This document shows, in pieces, positions 11,646 to 23,887 of a DNA stretch of 64,000 nt. Source of the DNA: Allantophomopsis cytisporea (Eukaryota; Ascomycota; Leotiomycetes; Phacidiales; Phacidiaceae). The position numbers and the translations under genes are program-made. The stretch's first letter is position 1, and each line of letters opens with the position of its first letter. The notes beneath the pieces are model-generated. The model was not told the DNA's origin and made no database searches. It worked only from the letters and a program-made list of their open reading frames with translations. Where the stretch lies: NCBI GenBank assembly GCA_024752435.1, contig CP103036.1, forward strand, positions 248,001 through 312,000, read 5' to 3'.

Positions 11646-13710
11646 TTAATCCAACGCCAACCAAACATCCAACAATTTCTCGTAATCCGGCGTACCAAGA
11701 CCAGTAACTGGATCCCAGCCGCTAACAGCCGTGAAACCATTAGTACCACAGCCTTCGTTCCCTCCCGAGGTAATATCGTTCAGAGCATCCGCGTTCTCAT
11801 ACAGAACCGGGTTAATGAATCCAACAACCGACTTATTGGCTGCAATTCTCTGCTCGTTGATGAGGGTAATGATCGATCCGAAAGTAGGGCTAGAGGCAGA
11901 AGTTCCATAGACAAGTGAGAGCTCGCCGTCGACGGCAACGACGTAATTGGCGCCGTTGGCTGAAATATCAGGGTATCCTCTGACGGTCTGGGAGTTGTTG
12001 TACTGCGTGGCGGTGTAGCTTGGCTCGTGGTCGGCGAAGTAGGTGGCAACTGCGTCGGACTGGTAGTCTGGGATGGGGAAGACGTTGGAGAAGCCACCAC
12101 CAGAGTAGATGACGGTCTCGGAGGCCTCCTCAGCATCGGTGACTGTGGCGCCAGACTTGATCTGTGTGGCGCCGACGGCGGTCACGTATGGGCAGGTTGC
12201 GGGGAAGGAAGGGTTGAAGGTGCCAGATGAGCCGGAGTTGTAGGTTCCACCGGCGCACTTGGCCTTTGTGCAGCATTGGCCACTGTTACCGGCTACACCG
12301 TAGTCGCCAGAGGAGTAGAGGAAGGTAACGCCGGTGAGACCAAGCTTCATGTATTCGTAGCATTGGCGCTGTTCGTATGCGGCCGTCAAGTCGGCTTCGT
12401 TGTAGCCGTAAGAGGTACTGATTACGGAAGCTACATCGACCGTACCGCAAGCTTCATCACCCTTATATCCACCGGAGCTAGTGTCGGGGTAAATGCCGTC
12501 CCTGTTGGGTTAGTTAACATTTTAGATGAATAAATGAGTTTGGGTCTTACTGGGAAGAGTCATCACCGCCATCATATGTGCAGTAAGAAGCATCAAGGGC
12601 ATCAAGGAAGTTGTTAAAAGAAGCTCCCTCAACGTCGTCACCAACCTGGTAGAGGGTGACTTTCTGGGGGTAAACAAGGGAGATTGCATATTCGAGATCA
12701 AGATCAGATTCTCCGTTGTAGTCGAAAGACTTGTCGCTTGTCTGCACGATAGCTCCATCAATCAGGTTGATAGTTGGTCCGTAACCAGAAGGAATCTCTC
12801 TCTGAAGATTGGTGTAGAAGTAGTTGAGATCGCTCTGAAGGAAAGCCTGTGGGGTGTACTCGACAATACCGTAGGACGACTCATTGAGAGTTCCATTGGG
12901 GGTGTTATAAAGAGCACGGAGGCAGTCTGGAGTAATCTGAGTGTCGCAAGTAGCCAGACTGAAGGTGACATCTGGTGTAACATCGGTTGAAGGAGCAGCA
13001 ATTGAACTACCTTTCTTTGGCGCCCAGGCGAGATTGTTACCTGGAGCACTGTCCGTTGGGACACCACGCTTCATTGGGCGAGTTTTGCCACGCTTTTCTG
13101 GAACGACATCGAAGTGAAGAGTTGGGGTGATAATGTCGATGTGGCTCTGAAGATCAGCTGGGATGCTGTAGGACTCGCAGGCTACGTGTGGACGACCAGT
13201 CGCCTGGTTCTCATAAACGTTGTACTTTGTCTGCAGCAAAGACTCGGCTTGCTCGACCGTTGCATCAAACTTCACCCAAGTGTTGCCTTTGGTGACCTTG
13301 ACGTCCTCGTCATCAAAGCCGTAGGATGCAAGCCAGCTTTTGACAGCATCAACAGACTCAACGCTGGGAGAAAACATCTCAGCAACCTGATCGGCTGTCC
13401 AATGCTTGCCGTAGTTTGAGCTTTTTCAACGATTAGTCTACATTCACCATATTATTAGAGTGCCATTGACGTACCTGGATGGATGAGAGACGTCCATGAG
13501 GAATTCATGACCTCGATCAAGGTTGCGCTGCTTTAAGCCAATCTTCATTGGCATCACAGCGGAACGATCCAAGAGCACCTCAGAGCTGCGCTTCCACATG
13601 GAAGAAGGTCCACCACTTCTCTCCTCATGCACGACATGGGAGCTTGGAGCAGGCGCGGCCAAGACCCCGGCGAGGAGACCAGCAGAAACGGCAAAAACAG
13701 AGAACTTCAT
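11646..13710 (-). CDS. Secreted sedolisin (tripeptidyl-peptidase, MEROPS S53)
   Basis: Three exons, 13710-13475, 13420-12551 and 12501-11646, encoding 653 residues; introns of 54 and 49 nt with GTACGT and GTAAGA donors. Residues 1-19 form a signal peptide (MKFSVFAVSAGLLAGVLAA). The activation propeptide contains HPSSNYGKHWTADQV, characteristic of sedolisin prodomains. In the mature enzyme the catalytic Glu and Asp lie in GESDLDLEYA (about E316 and D320), the oxyanion Asp in SSGDYG, and the nucleophile Ser in GTSASSP (about S570). The C-terminal NDITSGGNEGCG and WDPVTGLGTPD motifs match the calcium-binding region. All key residues are present, so an active acid-acting tripeptidyl or endopeptidase released into the medium is expected. 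Subfamily (SedB/C-like versus TppA-like) cannot be settled by eye. Confidence 0.95.
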
Positions 13711-16700
13711 GTTGAACGAACGACTGAAGCGGGATGATATCAAAGGGATAACGAGTAAAAAAAAAATAGAGGTTCTCATGACGACTATATACTTACAGAA
13801 TTCATGCATGAGCTTGGTTTTCCCCAGTCAGGGATCCAGCTCGACAGCTTCGTAAAGCTGAGGAGCAGCATTTCTCTTGTCGACCCATGGATGCCTTCTC
13901 TCGATGCTGGGGGCGATGATCTTACTGAGAAGCTACACCTTTGAAGAGCAGGTAATGAGAAAAAAACAGGACGATTTGATATTGTATTAAGGTAGTAAAC
14001 TCAAAATAGGAAGGAGAGAGTCGCAGCACAGAGCAGCCATTGGTGTCTGCATATCGTGGAGCTGGTCTTGGCATTGGTGCAAAATCCTCGAATGGGACCG
14101 TGAGACATACGTGAGCTCCATGAAGAAGAAAAAATGCACTATTCAAAGAAAATACCAGGTAGATAGCAAGACCATTGAGCATGCGATTGGCCACTTTTAG
14201 AGAGGATCTAGTGGCTAGTCAGTAGGCATCTATCCTTAATATCTGTTATCTGCTCCGTGATGCTTGTTCATTATCGTCGACGGCATTTGAATGAAGACGT
14301 CGAAGTACATTGTGGAGGCGGAAGGCTTTGAGCACCCCCATTTCCACGGGTGAAATGTATGCACATACTTGGATTGGGCCCCTCCATGCGCGGTGATGGG
14401 TACAAGGCGGTGATGAGCTGGGACCCATAGCTCGTTGGCAGTGTCGGCCGTTCTCAAGGGTTCTTCATGGGTTCCCATGGGTCATCTGCGTCGTCCATTG
14501 AATTTTGCAGGCTCATATGGTGGCATTGTTGTCAGTTGCAATGAATTCCATCAGTCAACCGCAACGTTTCTTGTACGTATATGAGCATATGTACGTACAG
14601 TAGTATCGTAAGATATGTCAAAAATGTCTTATCTATTCTCGTGTATATCTGCCTTGGACAGTGCAGAACGTTGGCTGTGTTTCCCATGTCAAATACCATG
14701 TGGGGTCGTCTGCCATGGCCACCACACCTCTGTTGTCAAGTCATGAACTGGGTTGATGATAATTATACCAGTACGACGACCAGTACGACCATAGTGATGA
14801 CCTCTCAAAGACCACACTTTCAATGCTGTCCGTCCGCGCTTTGGGTACTCATGGCTTGCATGTGAGTTTCATGATTCGCAGTATATGCATTATTCCTTAT
14901 CATCAATAAGCAATAAGGTAACACGAGAAGTGGAGTGGGTAGTGATTTAGTACACGAACAAGCAATTTTGGCAAGCCACCCAATGCCATTATGTCCCCGG
15001 CTGTTCTCCCGCAACAGCACCGACCACCGACTCCTCAGCCCATTGGAGTGAAGTTCACATCGTTGCAAGAACAACGACAACAACAATAACAACAGATCCT
15101 TGGATATCCTGTACGCTCACACCTTGAGTTGAGAAATGTGCCGTTGTACCTGAAAGCCAATGCCTCACGTGTAGGTTCGTTCTTCAGACGAACGAAGCTT
15201 CTGACCTGCGATTCGCCGCCAGAATCCATATCAATATCGTGTACCGCCATACGCACAATAATGCTCAACAGATAAGAGAACGATGTAACACAATCGTGAC
15301 CTGCTGCCACTGATCGACATTATCCGCCAACGGAAGACGTTCTTCCTTCGATGATTGTTCGATGCATACTCAAATTCCTATCTGTAGCCAAGACGGCTTG
15401 TCTGCACGAGAACATGAATGATCATTGACCACACTGTTAGTTCTCAGTTCATAACAACAGATACGCCACGTCCATGTGCCTGTAATCTATTATCGGGTCA
15501 CGTTTGTCATCGAAAGCGATGGAACCCGAGCAAGTTATCGAGATGCTGGAATACACAGAAACACAGAAACTCAAACTGCGATATGCACGTATGGGTGAGG
15601 TTGTAAAATTGTGTCTCTCAGGTTATGCTGGCTTTGCAAGCGGACATGAGGTGCTGCATGGTACCAAGACTCCGGCTCCAGCACCAACCTTGAGGTTACT
15701 TACCATGGAATGAAGATAAAGACAAGAACAAAGTTGAGATCATGGCATCCAACCGAGGTCCATAATCACTCCATCCCTCTCCAGGAGGTAATCCAACAAG
15801 CATATCATAGCAGAAAAGTCCAGAAAGAGTACTGAGGACGCAGAGCAGACGAAATATGGATCTGGGGTAGAGTCAAGCCGTTCTGGGGTGCTTATGAATG
15901 CGCAACACTGCTATCCTCACGACAGCAAGCATGTGCAGCATAATGCATCTCGTCGGGCATTGGCGCGACGGCAACCTTGTTCGGTGCAGGATATGTACGC
16001 AGTATGCACATACATGAGTCTTCGCCCGAATGAGAAACTCCTGCCGGCGACGAGATGGAAGGTGTGAATACTTTTCCAATTCTAATAAGCGGGTCGCATC
16101 GCACTCGATGACGATGAGACTTGATTGCTTTGTAGAGATATAAAATCGTGTGATATCGCTTCTATTGGTGGGATCTTCTGACCTGCCCAAAGGAGAAATG
16201 CTGAAACCTTTTCGGGAGTCTTCCGAATGGGGGACATATCAGGTCGTGTAGTCAGAGCTCGCGAGCTTGGCGGTATTTGGATTGCCTTCATTTTGACAAG
16301 TCCGGATGACGAATTATATTAAGCGTGGGGATTATATAGTAGCTATGAACCATATAGCAAGGAAATCATCGTATTCTGTGATTGGAACCACTGTTCAGCA
16401 GACCATAGCTCGTACCAAGAGTTCTGTCGGTCAAAAGAACGAGGGCCTGGCGATGTTCTGGGATAAGAGGCGCATGAGAAGAATGCATGAGCGATGTAAG
16501 AATAGATCGTCACTTCGACAAACGATTAGCCGCACCACAATTGTTGCCGGAGGATGGCAAAGAATGGTATGGCTCATATAAAAACACGAGATGAGCTGCA
16601 TTTAATGATACTTAATGCCCCAGTCCCGCTGTTCTCCCAAAATTCGAGAACCTGCGTATCCAACTTTTGTGAGAGATCAGACAGGAAATCTGCATGTTGA

Positions 16701-17387
16701 AATGAATTTCCTGCGATGTCAGGCTAGAGTGGTCAAACCAGATATAACCAGCGCTCCCATATAGCCAGTTTGCTATTGCATGATACTCGCTAGATGAAAA
16801 GAAGGTTTTATCTGCTGGCATTCGTGATCTAATCTGTGTTTCTTGTCCGAACTGGGATCCAACAGGAATAATTGCCGAGGGTTTGACTGCCGAGTCATTC
16901 GAGGGAGTATGCATCATGCACTGACAAAGATAACAGCAGGCTTCAGATCTGCTCTGAGCTATCAAGGAGTTATACCTTGCTCTTTTTTACTCAGAAGTAT
17001 GCCTTGTGCTTTATTCGATCAATTGAAGCCCCCGCTGTTTGTAGAAATCTCAGCGAACAACTGGCTTGTAAGGAGCAACTAAACATTGAGACAAGCATGA
17101 ATTGGCGAAGTCATGTTGTCATGAGCCTCTCAAAAGTTCGTGTTGTTGTGTAGCAACTTGTGCAAACGTCTTTACTAGAAAATACGTCCGCGCCGTTATT
17201 AATATTGAATGAAAGCCTCTAAGAGCTACGCCGTGACAAACCATGTAATACATAAACATCGGTATAGTATGCTTCTAATGGGTGTGAGTAGAACATATCA
17301 TCTAGTGTAGAGACCCAGGTTTTTCTGCTTGCCAACAGACATGGTCTTATTACATTTTACAAAAATCTAATCTTCAGTACATATATA
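13711..17387. other. Gene-free spacer
   Basis: About 3.7 kb between the sedolisin start and the 3' end of the membrane-protein gene. The first few hundred bases should hold the sedolisin promoter. One short frame at 15504-15713 faintly recalls a transporter fragment (see findings); nothing else is convincing. Confidence 0.5.
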
Positions 17388-19757
17388 TCAAATATACCTC
17401 CCGTCTTTCTCTAAATCCCCAACTTCATCTTCAACCCCAAATCCAATATGAGGTGCTACGCCGTCAGTTCGGTCCGCCTCCCCAATGACGCCAAACCTAA
17501 GCCTTACACCCCCCAACCTCCCATCCAACGGCAATGCCCCCAGACTCTCTCCCTCACAGAGGGCATCAAGTCTAGGGTTCCGCGTGGTAGCCACAACAGC
17601 CGAGAAAGCCGTGGAATGAGAGACACCGTTGGCAGATAGGGCGTACATGCCCAGCGCAACGGCAATGCAAGTAACGAGGATGGCAATACCATATGAGATG
17701 AAGAGATTACGGGGAGAGTAATCGTAGACGTTGTGGGTGGACCAGGTCGTTACGTTGATAGACGATGTGTTGCCGGCCGTGAAGTTGGTTGCGAGCATGG
17801 CGATGGTGATATTGTTTGCGAGATCCTGCACAGCGTGCATGAGCGTGCGGTTGCGGCAGAGGGAAGAGTCCTTGAAGGTCACCGCGTTCGTGAGGTTGGG
17901 AAGATTGGCAGCCGGCACTTCGATGGCGGTGATGACGGCGGTGGTTGCGTTCCGGTCTAGTGTGTTCACCGAGATTATGGGGTGGTCTGTCCAGTAGTTA
18001 TTGGAAAAGTCGGGGCAGCCTGTCAGGCCGGTGCGTAACATCTTAGATGAGGTGTCCCATTGCATGACCCGAAGGGCGGGATCCGTCTGCTCCTCATCAA
18101 CGTAGTCTGATGCTGCAAACTGATCTTGTCCCACAAGCGTTGTTACGTTGCCGCTGAGCAGGGAGGCAAGAGCTATGAAGACACCAGCGTAGGCGTAATA
18201 GCGCGGTTCAAGAGGCTTCTCCGGCTGCAGGGGGAGGACTATAGGCTCAACAGCACCAATATGGTTGTGTGTGATGCTTTGAGCACCGTTCGTGTAGTTG
18301 AAGCCGATGTCAAAAGAAGCGTTACCCATAGTGCAGATAAAACTTTCGTTGGCTGTTTGCACCCATAGACCGAGTGGTGCGCCTGCCTCATAAGTACCGT
18401 CGTCGTTATCAATGGCCGTAGAGTTGTAGCCCGCGAGTTTTGTCGTATAGTTCTCGGGTAGTTCTACAGCCCAGTCACTATACTCATCTATAGGTGTCTG
18501 GCCCGGCAGCTCGGTAAGGAAGTTGAGCCCTTTAATATATCAGTTTGAATGGGGTTGAAAATACTATGCAAGGAAAACATACATCCTGTTGGGCCCAGTG
18601 TTGGAGCAAAAGCTGACCAGTAAAGCATATCCGTAGCTTCAGTATATCCATCTTTCCAGAGATTCTCCGTTAGAAATAATGACTGATTTGCCGCCTTCTC
18701 AATGTAGTAATCAAAATCGGCCTGCTGAGTCGCATTCGCGATATTGCAAGACACTGTGGGACCGTAGAACTGAAAGTTGTATGAGGAGTTGCTAGCATAT
18801 GAAGCTATAGTAGGGATCTTGCTATCGATAGCTGCTTGCCATGCAAGGTCGAGTACGGCACTTGAAGGTACTGCAGTTGATCCTATGCGGACTGACCAGT
18901 CTGTTAAATTCCAATCAATCATTGGCCATGGTGCAATTGTAGTTTCATTTTGCAGGCCAGGAACAACGTTAAGTGTCGCTGGTGGTGCAATACCTGCCAA
19001 TGTCATCGCCCTAACATATGTTAGTTCATAGCTTTCAAGTTTGAATTCTCAGACTCAAATACCAGCAGATAAGAGCAAGAAGCATGGCGATTTTGGCTGT
19101 TTTCAGCAATTCCCAGCTCAAGAAGCCTATTGGATCCGACGTAAGAGCAAAGATTTTATCAAGTCCGTGGAAGGTAAAGGGGCGCTTGCGGATAACCACC
19201 CATACATATTCCTTGTACGCCGCGCTACTAGCAGCAGTTAACAATGCAAGAGTGAAGAAAGAAAATGCTGTTCCGAAGGCCGTAGCCCATTGCTGTTTGA
19301 AAGGAGGTCCAGCTACCGTTCCGTTCAGTCGCGTGTAGAACATATGATGCCCGACAGCAAGAAGAACACCGGCCAGGGTGAACAGAATCATCAGCGTGGG
19401 ATGCTGCCACTGAATACCCCATCTTACGTATTTGTGGGGCGTATAGGAAGCGGCGGTGTCGTATCTCTGAACATAATCATGGCGCTTGGTAGGATCCTCG
19501 AGTGTCTCTATTTGAGGTGGGTTGTTGAAATTTCTGAAAATCTCAGGATAGTTCTGGTCGTCAACATGAGAGATTCGGTGTTTGCGTGAGGCCTCCCACG
19601 ATGGCGGGCTCTCTGTATCCCTTGACGTCTCATCGACCGGAGATTGACTTCGAGATCGCTCTAACATCTCAATGAACCCGTCATTGTTCTCGGAAGCCGC
19701 CTGATTGTGGTCATGATTGACTCGTGAGTAACGCTTCAAGTGAAGGGCGTCGATCAT
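17388..19757 (-). CDS. Fungal multipass membrane protein with large glycosylated loop
   Basis: Three exons, 19757-19063, 19010-18583 and 18529-17388, give 754 residues; introns of 52 and 53 nt. The first ATG is at 19757 (MIDALHLKRY); an upstream in-frame TTG is not used. A hydrophilic N-terminus of about 115 residues precedes three hydrophobic segments in exon 1 (for example LMILFTLAGVLLAVGHHMFY and AKIAMLLALICW). A long Asn-X-Ser/Thr-rich region follows, with a last membrane segment near YGIAILVTCIAVALGMYAL. The closing motif around SAVVATTRNPRLDALCEG and SLGALPL is shared by a widespread family of fungal proteins often database-labelled 'formylmethionine deformylase-like', a label with no support here because no metal-binding deformylase motif is present. 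Function unknown; plasma membrane or endomembrane is inferred. Confidence 0.85.
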
Positions 19758-22004
19758 GTTGGCGACTAATTCATAACACAAAGCAAAACAGCAGTCTCAA
19801 TACCTATTAACAATAAATGTAGTAGATTAGAATGTACAATTGGGTATAAAAGACAAAAAAAAGCAAGCATGGTCACCTTACATACATGTGTTAAGCACAT
19901 GATACTTGACTTCAAACAAGGTTTTGTCAGATAATATATGCATACATCTGCAGCTACCCAGAAGATAAATTATTGTACACCGATAAAAGTTTGCTTCCCA
20001 GACAAGAAGGACCTATCATGAAGAAATTTAATCGGCGCTGGTAGTGGATTTGCAAGGATATGAGAGTGTCCGCTGGGGTTAGAAACCTGATGGGCGGTTG
20101 CGTTTGGGGGCCAAGAGTGGCTCGGGTAGGCATTGTCGCGAAGTGTTTGCTAATAACCGCGATAACTTCGCCAATCCGTATATTTATAACACCATGTACA
20201 TTACCATAATCGGCAAAAGACGTGCTCAGCAGCCATGGCGAAATACTATGGAGCATGTCGAACCTGCATACAATGCTTGACTGCGCTGACTAGATGTATA
20301 TATAACCCGGTTTGTTCTTCACAGGCGAAGGGCGGGGACTGACGGGCTGTTTCATTCTCAGCTGGTCGGATATTTCCAATAGTCCAGGCCTATGGTAAGC
20401 GTCTTTCGATTTAATGGGTGGTGACTCAGATGCTTGGTATCTGACGTCGCTGATGCAGGCTTTTATATTAACAAGAGCATATTACTCTGGAAGGCCACTC
20501 ACCGTCAAGAACGTGATGACTCTACAATGTCCGCCCTAACTCCAACGCTCTACGCATCCCACCAGTTCATCCTGAAGCTACCAACTCCGTAGCACAATCA
20601 AGAACTAGCTGTGTTTCAAGCCAACATCTCCATTGTTGATCTCTCTTGCGCGGTTGTGGGGAGGTAAATTTGCATAGGTCAATACGGCGCGTAAGATTTT
20701 GGGGGCGGTGAAAATACAGCAAGTTCCCAGCAGGATGGTTGGTGGAACAAAAGACGGGCAATGTTTTTGCTTCAGCCTTATATCAACGGCCCCCATAGAG
20801 TAAAGTGTCGGCATGAGAAACGGTTGGCGTATGTTGTGGTGTGATCGTATAAGAGCTGCAGGAAGGACTGGGCAGTCGGTGATGTGGAGCGGCGGAGCGA
20901 GGATTGTAGAGGAGAGCAGACCAGAGGGGTTATAAGATATATGATATTGCGTAGGTATTAGCTCTCATTTTTGAGCGTGGATTAGTTTAGGCTGTACTTA
21001 AAAGTCAGATAAATGGATAGCTTGACAGGTTGTGAGAGGTATGACTGCAAAATTCGTGATTATACAATTATGCTGAGTCCAAAATGTTTCGAAGTTAGAA
21101 CACCAAATGTACCAAAAGAGATCTCAAAAGAGACTTCATAAGAAGAAGAAAACGATGTTAATTTCAAGTTTTATGAAACAAAAGAAAAAGTGTGCGTGAC
21201 TCGATAGTATACAATACTGTGTATACATCCTATAACACACTGGGGTTTTCATACATAATCAGCAAATCTTACAGTAATGCCATTGATATGAATTCCTACA
21301 TATGAATGTGGCCACAGATGCAAAAAGACATCTAAAGAGGTAAAACATGAAAGAGTCTCACCAAGGCTAAGACAATATCATATCAAATCACATAAAACAG
21401 AACATACACACGCAGAAGAATCATTCTCGATCAAAGTAATCCATTAACCCCAATCCAAACCCAAAGGCTTGCCCTCACCCGTAGTCATAAGCTATTAAAG
21501 GAGCTCCGGGCGAACCAAAAAATAGTATAAAGTAGAATACATCAACAACGAAGCCAGCCGCACACTCATCATCCCTCAGGGAGCGCTACCAGCTTCAAAG
21601 ATCAACTCACAAGTCTAATATGCAACAACAACAACAACAACAATAAACCTTTGCCCTTCCAAGTGAAACGGACCCCTCCCCTCCTAGGGAAAAGGGTCAG
21701 ACGAAATCAACATCTAGATAAAAAAAAAAACAAGTAAGAGGTATGAAGAGAAACAGAAAAAGAAGAGGCGGTATCAACCAAACACCGCCAATGCCCAAGC
21801 GCCGAACAAATGATCCGCCAGTTGAATAACTAAGATGATATAATAAAGGACGAAAACATCAAGTGCTACGAATAGTAAGAAAAGATAGAAGAAGAAAAAA
21901 AGAAACTTTTCTGCCGTAATAAATGTCAAAATGTCCCCCTTGGGGGTGCGCAAACCAGCAACGACTCTTCAGGGTAAGGTAAGGAGGGTGAAAAGGGGTA
22001 AAAG
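19758..22004. other. Intergenic spacer
   Basis: Promoter side of the membrane-protein gene and 3' side of the PH-domain gene. No gene recognised; contains a (CAA)n run and several A-rich stretches near 21720-21900. Confidence 0.55.
21622..21645. repeat. (CAA)n microsatellite
   Basis: Eight CAA-type triplets in the 3' flank of the PH-domain gene. Confidence 0.9.
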
Positions 22005-23887
22005 CTACAGGAAGCCCCCTTCCCCTCCAAAGACACCTACACTGCCCCGCCATCCACAGCGCTCTCTCGCAGGTCCGGGTCCGCCGAGACTCGAATGCCT
22101 CAGCCCCTTCTGATTGACGAAGTCGTCTCTGTCTTCGCCGGCAAAACTGGCCTCGGAGCTCCCACGCTCAACGCTTCCGGAGCTGGAACTCAGACTGGCG
22201 TTTGTCTGCACGAGCAGCAGCGATGAAGTCGAACTGAGACGACGGGTGAACTCATTGAAACTCAGACGTTTTGATTCCTTCGATGAGCTGCTCATTCTCT
22301 TCTCATGGATGCTAGTTCCTCCGGTACTTTGAGGGGGGGAGGCAGCCGCGGGCGAGAGGTTCGAGGTAGGCGCCATGCTAAGGGGACGAGGGCCACGAGG
22401 TCGGGGTTGTAGTCCCAGATTCGTCATCGAGTGTGTGCGTGAGGACATGGGGCGACCTAGAGGCGTTGTGCGGCCTGAGATGTATTCGAGGGCACGCTGG
22501 GCAGGAGTCGGGATGCTGTGGGCCATGGCAAGATCTTCGTCTTCGAGGATGTCGTCGCTTTCACTGCCTTCAGAGTCGGCATCGGCATCGGCGTCGATTG
22601 TCGGATCGTTATTGGGGGATGCTGAAACGGTTTTGCCCTTGTTCTTTCGCTCATCAATCTCTCGCATCATGGCTTCGAAACGGGCGATGGATGATTGCTC
22701 TTCTTCTGACTGCTGGGTGGTTATTGACATGGAGCGCATCTGCAAGGCACGGTCGAGGATCGATTCGCGAGGGATGATTGAAGGGGTTGAGGCTACCGAG
22801 TTGCTGCCCCTTGTGTGGTTTGAAAGTGCAGAGGATCGACCTTGAGCGACTGTCCAGCCTTCGATGGACTGGTCATCGAACGCATACGAGGGAGAAGGTA
22901 GATCATCGGGTAATGTGTTTGGTATGTTATTTTTGTAGGTGTATGCTGGGTGTGAGGGATGCGACGAGGCTTGAGATGAGAGATCGCTTCTTCGGGATCG
23001 CAGAGAGGGTGACGGTGATATCACCGCTGAAGGTCGATCTCGCGTGCTTTGTGTACTGACGAAGGTTAAGTTCGACATTCGGTGGACTAATTCGGGTCTT
23101 GTTGTGGCAGTAGATGGCCGAGTTGGTGAGAACGGATTTGTGAAATTGTTAAATGCTGGTGAAACGGGTGTGATTGGAGACATAGGACTTTGTTCGGCGA
23201 CTTTGTCGTTTTGTAAGTGAGGTTGTATCTTCGCACGCCAGTCATTGATAGTGTAAAGCTCTTCGTATACGGTTCGAAATAGTAGTTGTTCCAACGGAGC
23301 GTTCATCACAGATAGACTCGCAGCTCTACTGGACCTTCTCTTCCTCAACTTTTCGGCGGCCGCATCCAACTCCAGATTAATTACTAACGTAGGCACTGCC
23401 GGTCCTTGTTTTCGATATTGCATGTTTTGTATCTCGCACGATTTGATTGAAGAAGTTGGTATTCGGTGTAGTGGTTCAGCATCGCCCTATTGGGAGAGTC
23501 AGCAATAGTCTTCTTTAATAATAATCACCTAAAGCTATTGACCTGGTGTTTATAGACTGTCAGATACATCTGCTCTTCAGAGCCAGTCTGCAGAGTCTCG
23601 ATTAAGCTGGGTTTCGAAGTCGCATTCTTCAATCCTTTCCGCGCAGCTTGTAGTCTACTAGATGACATTGATCGTGGAAGAGTATCGTTCGCAGTCGGTT
23701 GTCGCACCGCAGATCCGAGTGTAATAAATCGAGGCTGCGAGATAGAACACAACATCAGCACAACCGCAACGCAAGACAGAACAGCACAGTAAAATATAAA
23801 GGCTTCAAGAAATAAACTCACCTTCCACACAGCACGTCCAATAATAATTCCACGCTCGGGAGGTAGAAGCAGATAGCCCTCCATCAT
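22005..23887 (-). CDS. PH-domain protein with long disordered Ser-rich tail
   Basis: Three exons, 23887-23822, 23734-23543 and 23486-22005, give 579 residues. The pleckstrin-homology domain spans about residues 2-165: MEGYLLLPPERG, then KPRFITLG, YLTVYKHQGDAEPLHRIPTS and finally YTINDWRAKIQPHL, which carries the tryptophan of the C-terminal PH helix. The remaining 410 residues are Ser/Thr/Pro-rich with an acidic DADADADSEGSESDD patch. PH domains usually bind phosphoinositides at membranes; the partner is unknown. Introns are 87 and 56 nt; the second has an unusual GTCAAT donor but joins frames exactly. The reading frame continues upstream of the chosen ATG to about 23983 with protein-like sequence (SPPNISLEKIM), preceded by CCCCAG, so an upstream coding exon is likely and the true N-terminus may be longer. 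Confidence 0.8.
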
